Part shown: piece after piece, positions 21,901 through 33,900 of the stretch | How the letters are laid out: each line of letters begins with the position of its first letter | Position numbering within the stretch: the first letter of the stretch is position 1 | Assembly (NCBI GenBank): GCA_019925795.1 | Contig: CM034304.1 | Location: 12,587,471 to 12,651,470 of the forward strand | DNA: 64,000 nt | Direction of reading: 5' to 3' | Source of the DNA: Dendrobium chrysotoxum | Taxonomy: Eukaryota; Streptophyta; Magnoliopsida; Asparagales; Orchidaceae | Notes under the pieces: generated by a model | What the model saw: only the letters and a program-made list of their open reading frames with translations | The model's database searches: none | What the model was told of the DNA's origin: nothing | Position numbers and translations under genes: made by a program

Positions 21901-24900
21901 ATTGAACATTGCAACACTTGAATGCTCTGTGTATGGTTCGGCGCTCCGACGCTTGAAAGTCAGAGTGAAGAGCGTTGTGATGTTTCTTTTTGCCGGTGCG
22001 ACATCACGAACACTGCGGCACTCACCTTGGTTCTGCTAGGGCAATGATCTTCCTTGAAATTCCAAAGCGACCGGTGCTGCAATGTCTGAATCAAGCATTA
22101 GGGTGTTGTGGATGATGACGCTGCAACGCTGAATCTGAGGGCGCTACGGTGCTGGTTCAATACTTGTGAATTTTTGCTTTTTCGTGCAATTTTTTTTGTA
22201 CAAACACAACTAAAACATCATATTTTCAATGAATTTAAAGATAATAAACAGTACAAAATTTACATTTAACACTTACCACCTAACTACTTAATATGCATTC
22301 ATTAAACAAGATAATAAATAACTCACGAACAAACTTTCTTGCAATTATTACATAAATAAATCAACAAACTTGTTCATTGAAATAGAGAAATAAGAAGGGA
22401 TTAAATTAAATTTATTTATTAATAATCACATCTAGCCAGCAAAATTTGGGCTTCATATTTTATTAGATGCAACGATAAGAGACTTCCAAACAAATTTGTG
22501 AATTTTCTAAGGAAATAAGATTTTTTTATTTCAGTGCTTTAAATCTGTCCTAAAAGATAGGAATTACTATGACAAATTCAGAATTTAAAATTCAAAATTT
22601 ATCAAAGTGTGTATCCTAATGAAATTAGGATACCATAAAAAATTCTAGAACTTTTGATTGAATCGACGCCGCTTGGCTAAATCGATGCGGCTCCTCAATT
22701 TGGCAACTGCTCCGCCATGACCTTTGAAATGTTGAACATTATAACACTTGAATGCTCTGTGTATGGTTCGGCGCTCCGGCTCTTGAAAGTCAGAGTGAAG
22801 AGCGTTGTGATGTTGCTTTTTGCCGTTGCGACATCACGAACACTGCGGCACTCACCTTGGTTCTGCTAGGCCAATGATCTTCCTTGAAATTCCAAAGCAA
22901 CCAGTGCTGTAATGTCTGAATCAAGCATTGGGATGTTGTGGATGATGACGCTGCAACGCTGAATCTGAGGGCGCTGCGGTGCTGGTTCAATACTTGTTAA
23001 TTTTTGCTTTTTCGTGCGATTTTTTTGTACAAACACAACTAAAACATCATATTTTCAATGAATTTAAAGATAATAAACAGTACAAAATTTACATTTAACA
23101 CTTATCACCTAACTATTTAATATGCATTCATTAAACAAGATAATAAATAACTCACGAACAAACTTTCTTGCAATTATTACATAAATAAATCAACAAATTT
23201 GTTCATTGAAATAGAGAAATAAGAAGGGATTAAATTAAATTTATTTATTAATAATCACATCTAGCCAGCAAAATTTGGGCTTGATATTTTATTGGATGCA
23301 GTGATAAGAGACTTCCAAGCAAATTTGTGAATTTTCTAAGGAAATAAGATTTTTTTTATTTCAGTGCTTTAAATCTGTCCTAAAAGATAGGAATTACTAT
23401 GACAAATTCAAAATTTAAAATTCAAAATTTATCAAAGTGTATATCCTAATGAAATTAGGATACCATAAAAAATTCTAGAACTTTTGGAGTTTTTTATGAA
23501 TTACTATAATTGTTTTAAAAAATAGAGACAAATCTGAATATTTTAGAATTTCAAATATTTTATTTTGGGTTGAAATTTGGGGTAAAAGCTTGATGTTGTT
23601 GTTGTTGTTGTTGAAATTTTTAGCATGGGCAAAACTTATTAAGAGATAATTTCCACCAAAGTTTTTCATTTTTTGAGCTTTCTAGATTTTTTGGTTATTT
23701 TTTAAAGTTGAGTGTGCAATATTAAATTAAATGGAACTTTAGCAAAGGTTTGTGGGCTTTTGGGATGGTATGGACTGTAAAGTTCCATTCGGAGAAGGAA
23801 AAACACAAGCAAGCATGAAATTTTAGAAATAAAAGATGGGAATTGAGAAAGTAGCCAATATCGCATTAGAGGTGGCAGCCTATTGGTACGGGGAAAAGTT
23901 TTAAAATCGATAAAAGACTCGTGCTCGACCAATTGTCAATCCAAAAAAAAGTAGCCTATACTGATAAATAAATGTATAAATATTTTTATAGCTATATTCA
24001 ACCAAATTTTAATGAAATAATATACGAACTATCAATGAATTTAATATCAAGTATTTAATAAGTTACTTGTCAAACAACAAACAAGTATGTTCGTGAACAT
24101 AAATAAATGAGTTGGACTGTTTTTTTAGTTTGATTAATTTAGTCTTCAACTTTTTAAAAATGTTCAAACTTGTTTCGTTACTAAATTGAACAAACTTGAA
24201 TGAGTATTTATTGAGTCGAGTTCGTGCTATTATCAAGTGTACTATTCACTTACCGCCCTACCATCAGCTAGAACGATTTTTTTTTACAACAAGCATCTGT
24301 AAGCTTTATCACGTAATTTCGTATGCATTACTTAAATCTAATCATTCATGTTGAACGGAACCTCAGCATAAACCTATAAATATGAGGTAGAAGATGAGTC
24401 GAATATATTACAATTAACTCGTGTCATATCAAATTGCACTTTAACAAAAATATAACAAAATCACCAAAGCCTTGTCTCTTTCTCTTTTCTCCTTTTTTTT
24501 TTTCTATTGTGCTTAATCTATGCGTGTTAGTAAGGTCCTGATATCACACACGAATAACTTTAGATCCAACAAAAATCTCTCTATTCTTACTATGCCCAAT
24601 ATAGGGCAAACAGGTGTGATGGGAAACATGGGTGAAATGAAAAGAGTATAAAAATTACTGTCCAAAGAAAAGATAAGTCTTGTAGCGGCCACTTTGATAC
24701 ATAGCACAAAGTTTATCATTCTCGTAAATCTAAGCTACTAGGTTTAATTCCTTGTTGAATCTTTTGAGTAATTATGCAATGAGAGTATGTAATGGTATCA
24801 GTTCTATGTTAAAAAAATTCATTTGGATCTATCATTGTTGCTTATGGATGAGAATGTGGCATTCAACTAGTTTACTCCAATACATGTATAATCCCAACAA

Positions 24901-27900
24901 GAAAATAATTAACGAACACTATCACAAAAAGTAACAATCTTTGCTGAGAGCTTCTTAGTTGAATGTAAGGTACATTCTTGCCAACATGCCTTGCTATGTA
25001 GGGCCATCATATTATATGAAAGAAAAATATTATATAGCCCATTAACAAACATCCAAAATCTATCTAATGGAGCACAACGAAGGATTCATACATTAATCTT
25101 AGGGGTGTCAATATTGACATGACCCATGACCCGAAACCCGACTCGAAAAATTCCGAGTTCGAGTCAAGTTTGACATACGACCCGGGTTCGGGTTCAGCAA
25201 GTCGACCCGTTTCAAAAATCGGGTCAGTTTGGGTTGACCTGAAAACCCGAAAGTGAGGTCAACCCGAACGACCCGATTGACCTGTTTAGAAAACCCTAGG
25301 CACAACTGTTTCGTGGTTCCGCCTGCTCGCGAGCCTGCACAGCGCACGCAACTCGGTTTCCACCCGACACGGCCGCATCCGCCCTCCATCGTCTGCTCTC
25401 ACAGCTCGTCCAGCCATCTAGGTTCCACGGCTTCCACCGTCTGCCAGGCCAAGGCGCCGGCTGCTCACGAGCGCATCTGCTTCTACCGGTCTGCCCACTA
25501 CCGCATCCAGCGAGCACATCTCAGCCTCTACGGTCTACCCGCACACCATAAACTCCGCCCTCACAGCTCCCGACATCCACAGTCCGCACAGCTCATCCCT
25601 AGGTTCGCGGGTCCGGTCAGGTCAACCAGATAACCAGCACGGGTCAAGTTCGGGTTGGATTTCCTGACCCATTTGCAAAAATGGGTCAGGCTAGAGTCAA
25701 TCCGTTTAGACCCGGGTCGATCCGGATTCGACCCGAACCTGACCCGCAGACCCGTTTTGACCCCTCTAATTGATCCAATGTTAAAATGATGGTCAACATG
25801 AGAATATAACTTGTTTAGAAAGTTTTCATCTTTCCTTCTTTTTTTTATCTTCTTTATGTTTAGCCATTATCCTTAGGTCTATCACCTCTTTTAATGGAAA
25901 AAGCATTAAACGTTGCTTTCTTATGCACTTGCTATTAAATAAGCCAACAGTTTCTTCAGACTTATAAGCAGTGTTGCTCAACTCCAGCTTCCCCAATAAA
26001 GGCATACATTGTGTCAAAAAAAAAACCTTATTCAATCATGGATCTATGAAAGAGGTTCTTCTGCAGGTTGCTTATTAATGCAACAATTTGCAAGAAACTC
26101 CTTGATGTGCCCCTTTTAAATCACTTTTTCAATTAAAGACAAGTCTATAATTCTCTATGTTCATTATCGTTATGGTAAAGCCAGATTTAGATTTATCTAA
26201 GCCCAGCGTCCGCTTCTTCCTATATGTCAACAATTTAAAACACTCCTAATTTTGAATAGCCTCCATGATGATGGCTAATAGTCAATTAAGAGGATGAAGA
26301 AGAACACCAACATACTTGGTAAGATATAAAGCTAGTTGATGTCGCTTCAAACTGGGTTGTCTTCATTATTGATTTCCACAATTTGAAAAACCAATCATCT
26401 CAGGCCGAGAAGAGAGGTTGATATTCTTCCTCGTCCTAAGAGATAAGGCAGATGATTCTTTTGAAAGATATTCAAATTTCCACACAAACTCCTCAGCATT
26501 GATATACTCGGTTGCTTTCCTCAACAGCACTTCCATGTTCTTTGAAGAATTTAAAAGAACTCGGTCTTAGTACTACGATGAATGTTGTCTTTCTCATGGA
26601 CTTGTTTTCGGTGATTTCCTTGGAGGCTTTGCTGAATCGAGTGATGTAATCCCTTAAGCTCTCCCCATCCTTCTGCCTGATATAGAAAAGTGATTCTTAA
26701 GTTTTCAACATCTTCTTTTTAGCTAAAAAATTGGGTGAGAAATGTGTACAAGAACTCATCGAAAGAGCTATACTCAAGGGTAGACAATTGAACCACTATC
26801 ATGTCAAGTTCTTTAAGATTGTTACAAAACTAAGCACTTTATAGCATATGAGATGTTACACAACAAAAAAAACATTCTCGAACGTACCCAAATGTTCTGC
26901 CAGATAGTAGTTCCCTTACACGTTTCTAACTGCTGCTCCAACAGTTTAGGAGTGAAGGGAGGATTATGCATGGAACTTCTAACTTCGGTCGATTGTCATT
27001 GATGATGCTTGTCTTAATTTTGCAATTGTGCAATGAGAATAGAGTTGCTGAATTGCAAGAGTAGGTTGGTAATTTAGTGCAGCATTAATTTCCCTTGAAA
27101 TGGTAATATACTAATACCTACTCATGCATATCATCAAAACGGAAATCAATCTGTTATTGGTTAAGGAATGTATAACCATTCAACGACTCCCCAATATAGT
27201 GGCCAAAGTAAAAATTATCAATCTAAACATGAGATTTTGACTGACCGTCACTATAGTAGTATTTCCCAAATGAATATCAAGAATGTTCTAACTCCAAAGG
27301 AAAATTTCGTGTTTGAGATGTATTTCCTAAGCATAAGTTATGCATATTAAACACATCAACTTTCACGACTTCACAGATTTCATGTAACAGGCGAAGAAAT
27401 TCATATTGCTTAAGGCTGTGATTTAAATACAATTACCATAAGAAAGTTTTCCTCTGCTATAGAAGCGTGTGTCTCTAATATCGATTGAAATAAAACAATG
27501 ATTAGTTTAATTCAAATTTAATGAAAGTAACTATTAACTTAATTCAAATTTACAAATTTCACACAGCCAATGGAGGCACGCAGCCATGCAAGCAACTCAA
27601 ATCATCCCCATACTCATGAATCAAAAGCTCCCTCATTACATGACCCGAGACTAATGGCTTATAGAAGTTGGTCCTTGAAGACAATCAACATAAAGAACAA
27701 GGGAAAATGACCAAAATGGTCCCCAACGATATTAAACGACCATTTTGATCCCTCAAGTCTTTTAAAAAAAATCAAAATAGTCCCATGGTAGGGTTTTTTT
27801 TGGTTTCTCTTTGAGAAGTTGAGGGACCAAAATGATTCTTAATATAGTTAGGGTTTTATAAATAGTCAAAGGACCATTTTGATCATTTTCTCTAAAGAAA

Positions 27901-30900
27901 AACAAATCTTAATGTCAAATAACACAAAATCATTACAAATGGCAAACTAATAAAAGCAACTAATATAACATGATACATTGCATGATGAGCATATAAAACA
28001 AAACATAGAGAAATGAGACATAAACAACTTGACTGAATAATCAAGTCCTTCATCCCTTTAGAAATCCTTAGGGGTGATTTGATTGCCTGAAAAAGGAATG
28101 CAATGTAAAATGAATACTTTGGAGTCGTTTGAATGATTATAAAAGGACTGCATGAGATTACTTTTTTTTATTTGGTTTAAAGTAAAATTAATGCAATATA
28201 AAGTGCAAAAAGGTAGTGGTCGGTAGCCGACATTGGCAGTGGTGGTGGCCGGCGACGGCTGGTGGCCGACGGTGGGCGGCGGTCGATGGGTGGCAGTGAC
28301 CAGGGGTGGCAGGCGGTAGGTACCTGGCAAGTGGTGGTCGCCGACCGGCGCATGGCAGCGGCGGGCAACGGCAATTGGAATGAATTTTTCAATGCATTTG
28401 GAACTTGCCCAAATGGGAGGAATTCCAAATACGCCAAAAAAATGAAAATGGTGTATTCCAAATGTACCAAAATTTTACACTGCATTTATTTTACTTCAAA
28501 CCAAACGCAAATATTTTCAAACCCTTGTGTTTGAAGTACTTTACACTCCTAATGCAGGCAACCAAATAACCCATTAGTTCCTTAGTTCATTTTTGAAATA
28601 AACTAAACTCAACCAATTTTGAGCGAGAACTGTTTACACTGCAAGCAAACTTGCTTGACCGCCACCGCTCGCCCCTGCCCACCACCTCCAACCGCCCGCC
28701 ACGGCCGCCACCACCAGCCGACCGCCATTATATTTGTACTTTACACTGCATTCATTTTACTTCAAACCAAATAAAAAAATATTCACATGCATTTATTTAA
28801 CACTAGTCCAAATAACTCCAAAGTATTACTTTTACACTATATTCTTTTTACGCTGCATTCCTTTTTTAGCCAACCAAATAGCCCCTATATGAGACCATAT
28901 GTAAGGGAATTTGGACATTTAGACCTCCACTAATGCTATGATAACAAAGCAAGAATAAAATAAAAAACATGTATCAAATTCAAGGGACCTATCAGAAAAA
29001 ATAGGAAACTTCAAAGAGCTAATCAATAACTAATGAGATATAAATGTCTTGTGATATTTAAATTCATTTTTTAACATACAAAGGATGACCTTTGGAAAAC
29101 AAAACTGATTACAAATTTAAATGAGCAAATATGAACTATTAATAAGTTATGAGAAGTTTAATGGATCTTGTATAGCAAAAAAAAAAGTAGGCATAAGTAG
29201 ATATATTCAACAAACAACACTGATCACAGTAATGAAAAAAAGGCACAAACGAAAATAAAGCAAGTTCAATAAAATAAAAGCTAGTAAAAGAACTCACCAT
29301 AAACTATCTTGACATGGCCTATCTGGTGCAAGAAGGCTATCTAGGTTTGAGAGTAAAGCCTAAGCAAAACATTCAATCACGTGAGAATTACATATGACGA
29401 TAAAAAGATATCATGAAAGAAAAACAACAAGTAGAAAACAAGGATAGCTAAATCTACCTAACTTGTATATAGACATTAGTACGATCTCCACAAAAACCCA
29501 TTAAATAAAAATAGCAAAGAAATGTAGACCCTCTGGCTACATGTACTGTTTGAGGACCTAATCTACATTCTAGTGAATACTATGAGGTTTCAAACTCTTT
29601 GAAAAAGCGTATGCCTCCAATCGAGTATTATAAAGGGATGAAACCTCTATGTCTACATGAAAAAATAATCCTTTGATTTCTTACAAAGGGTAACGTTTAA
29701 AAGGGTTACGATGTATGGCCCAAAAAGCGTTACACTGTATAGGCCTACTCCCAAGGTTGAACCATATGAAAAGAAAAAAAAAAAGATAAATTAGAAATAT
29801 TTACAAGACAACCAAACAAGTAAAAATCAATTAAAATAGAAAATTTAATACAGAGCTATGCTGATATAAATAAATAATTTTCTTGTTTTTATCTTAATAT
29901 TATTTGCTAAACCAGGCACCAGGCTAACATCGTGCCCTCACCCTTGAGAAAGGTTAGGAAAGCATCTTTTTTTTTTACTCGCAACTGATGATATAACAAC
30001 TGATGATATAACAAAATTCTTCTTCTTTTTGCAACGTTTTTTAGCATCTCCAACCCGTTAAATTATTTTATTATCTTTTATATCAAATAAATATCAAATA
30101 ATAGCAATTTTCTAGCAAATAATCCATAATAAGTTTTTCTTTTATTGTCTTTAGCTAGGAAGGAGAAAGGAGCAGAAGAAAATATTAATATAGAAAAAGA
30201 ATTTGAATCAATGGATAAAGAAAATGTTAACTGCAGTATAGTTGGAGCAGAAACTGATAGCATTGAGCGATGAAATGGTGGCTTATTGTCAAAAAAAGGT
30301 GTAAGATGATTGGGGGACACTACACAATCAACGTTGTTATGCAATTAATAGGAGTCAACCCTATTGACATTTCATTTGCTTCCAAGGAGCTGATTAGCAT
30401 GAATTACCTCAATGGATCTGACTTCCAACAACTTGAAAGGGAAGAAAGTAAGAAAAGCACCAGAGAGTTAAATTCCTCTTTTCATCCCTCTTTTTGCATG
30501 CTTAGGGTCATACCATATATCTACATAATAAGCCCCCACTCTTTTTCACACAAATAAGATGATCAAAATTAAGAATCTAGATGGGAAAAAACAAAAAAAA
30601 CTTTCCCTCCATACCTACCTCTAATTAAAAGAAAAAAAATAATAATAAAGAGATATGCTGATACAAAGAAATAATTTCCTCGTTTTTTCTTAATAATATT
30701 TACTAAACCAGGCTAACATCATGCCTCGCCCTTGAGAAAGGTTGATCAAGAACCTATTTTTTACTCACAACTGATGATATAACAAAACTCTTCTTCTTTT
30801 TGCAATGTTTTTTAGCCTCTCCAATCATTTAAATTATTTTCTTATCTTTTATATCTAATAAATACTAGAAATTTTCTAGCAAATAATCTGTAAAAAGTTT

Positions 30901-33900
30901 TTCTTTTATTGTCTTTAGTTAGGATGGAGAAAGGAACAAAAGAAGATATTAATATATAAATAAAATTTGCATTAATTACAACAACAACAACATCAAGCCT
31001 CTATCCCACTACGTGGGGTCGGCTACATGAATCCGTTTTCTCCATTGTGTCCGGTTAAAAGTCAAATTCTCATTTAAATCTAATAAAGAAAGATCATTTC
31101 TAATATTTTCTAACGAAGTCTTTTTAGGTCTACCTCTACCTTTCTTAACATAAGTCAAATCTAAGACCTCTACTTTTCTAACCGGGTCATCGGGAGGCCG
31201 CCGTTTTATGTGACCAAACCATCTAAGGCGACTCTCTCTAGCTTATCTTCTACTGGAGCTACTCAACCTTTTCACGAATATGCTCATTTCGTATCCTATC
31301 TCTAAGGGTAAAGCCACTCATCCACCTGAGCATCCTCATCTCTGCAACACTTAACTTAATATTATGCTTCTCTTTTAATGGCCAACATTCGGCACCATAA
31401 AGCATTGCAGGTCTCACCACCATCTTATAGAATTTTTCCTTAAGTTTGAGGGGTACTTTTTTATCACACAATAAGTCCGATGCATTCCTCCACTTCAACC
31501 ATCCAACTTGGATTCTGCTGATAATATCCCCATCAATTTCACCATCACCCTGAACAATAGATCCAAGATATCTAAAACGTGTACTCTTATTAATGACTTG
31601 ATCGCCCAAAGTCATAATCCCCTCACTAGGTCTATTATTACTAAAATTACACTCCATATATTCCGTTTTAGATCTACTCAAGCGAAAACCTTTAGACTCT
31701 AAGGTTGACCTCCACAATTCTAGTTTACCTTCAACTCCCTCTCTAGTCTTATCAACAAGAAGAATATCATCAGCAAAAAGCATACACCAGGGTACATCCT
31801 CTTGCAAATGTCTAGTGAGAACATCCATGACTAAAGCAAAAAGATATGGGGTTAAGGCTGATCCTTGATGTAATCCAACCGAAATAGGGAAATACTTGGT
31901 CAAACCACCTTGTGTTTGAACACAAGTAATAACTCTTGCATACATATCTTTAATGATTTGAATATAAGCGTTATTAACTCCTTTCTTTTCAAGAACTCTC
32001 CGTAGCATTTCTCTTGGAACTTTATCATATGCTTTTTCTAAATCAATAAATATCATATGTAAATCCTCCTTATTCTCTCTATATTTCTCCATCAAACCTC
32101 TTAATAAATGTATGGCTTCCATAGTAGACCTACCCGGCATGAATCCAAATTGATTTTGAGAAACATTAGTATCACGCCGTAACTTGTGCTCCATAACTCG
32201 TTCCCATAGTTTTAAAGTATGACACATTAACTTAATTCCTCTATAATTCACACAATCTTGTGCATCACCTTTATTCTTAAAAATAGGGATTAACACACTC
32301 ATTCTCTACTCATCTGGCATCTTTTTAGTCTTCAAAACAGTATTAAAAAGTTTAGTAAGCCAAGAAATTCCTTCATCTCCTAAGCATTTCCACACCTCTA
32401 TTGGAATATCATCAGGTCCAACAGCTTTTTCACCCTTCATTTTCTTTAAAGCCTCTCTAACTTCAGTTTTACTAATACGCCAATAAAAATAGAAATCTTT
32501 ATTTTCATTTAGGGTGCTAAGGTCACTACAGTTAATTTTATTTTCATATTCTTCATTAAAATGTTTAGCAAAATATCTCATCCACCTTTCTTGAATATCA
32601 TCTACTAAAAAAAGTACTTTTTGATTTTCCTCCTTAATACACTTCACTTGAACTAAATCCTTACTACTCCTATCTCTTTGTTTGGCTAACTTATACATAT
32701 ATCTTTCACCCTCCTTAGTATCTAATCGATTATATAAATCACTAAAAGCTAAACTCTTTGCATCACATATTGCTTTCTTAGATTCCTTACTTGCCTCTTT
32801 ATATATTTTTCAATTATCAAAATTTTTATAATTAAACCAATTTTTATAACAAATCTTCTTATTTTTAATCTTTTCTTGCACATTTGGATTCCACCACCAA
32901 CTATTTTTACTATTATGAGTTTTTCCCTTTGAAACTTCAAGCACATCTTTTACAATAATCTTAATATCACTAGCCATTTTTTCCCACATAATATTAGTAT
33001 CCTCATGCAGAGACAAAATCTTAAGATCTAAAATCTTACTCTCAAAAATACTTTTGTTAATATTCATTAAATGCCCCCATCTAATCCTAGAATATCGTTT
33101 TACTTTATTTTTTATTTTCTGTCCCATTATCTTCAAGTCCAAAACTAATAAACGATGTTGAGTACATAAATTTTCACTCGGAATAACTTTACAATCTTTG
33201 CAATCTAAACGATCTAATTTTCTTATAAAAAAATAATCAATCTGAGTTGTACTATATCCATTTTTAAAAGTAATGAGATGCTCATTCCTTTTCTTAAATA
33301 AGGTATTAGCAATTAAAAAATCATATGCTAAACAAAAATCTAATATGGACCCTTCATTTGTCATTCCAAACCCATGGCCACCATGAATGCTTTTAAAATC
33401 AACTACCTCTCTACCAACATGTCCATTTAAATCTCCTCTAATAAAAACTCTTTCTTCAAGAGGTATCTTTTGCATTAATTCTTCTAAGTTATTTCAAAAT
33501 TTTAATTTTAAATTCATATCCAAACCCACTTGAGGAGCATAAGCACTTATAATGTTAACAATCTTAGCATCAACAACAATCTTTAAAGCCATAATTCTAT
33601 CTCCAATTCTATTAATATTTATAACATTATCCTTCAAACTCTTATCTAAAATCACGCATACACCATTTCTAGTACGACTCCTACCCGAATACCAAAGTTT
33701 AAATCCTAAACTATCAATCTCCTTAGCCTTCTGTCCAACCCATTTAGTTTTCTAAATGCACAGAATATTTATCTTCCTATGAATTATAATATCTATTAAT
33801 TCCATTAATTTTCCTGCAAAGGAACCTATATTCCAAGTTCTTATCCAAATTTTAATTTCATGAACTAGCTTCTTTGCCCACATCCGTCCTTGATGTGAGA

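Noticed and set aside
22790..22990. 66-codon open frame in the tandem array
   Set aside because: Not preserved in all three units.
25253..25633. 126-codon open frame in GC-rich DNA
   Set aside because: Overlapped by open frames on the other strand; a composition effect inside a MITE-like element.
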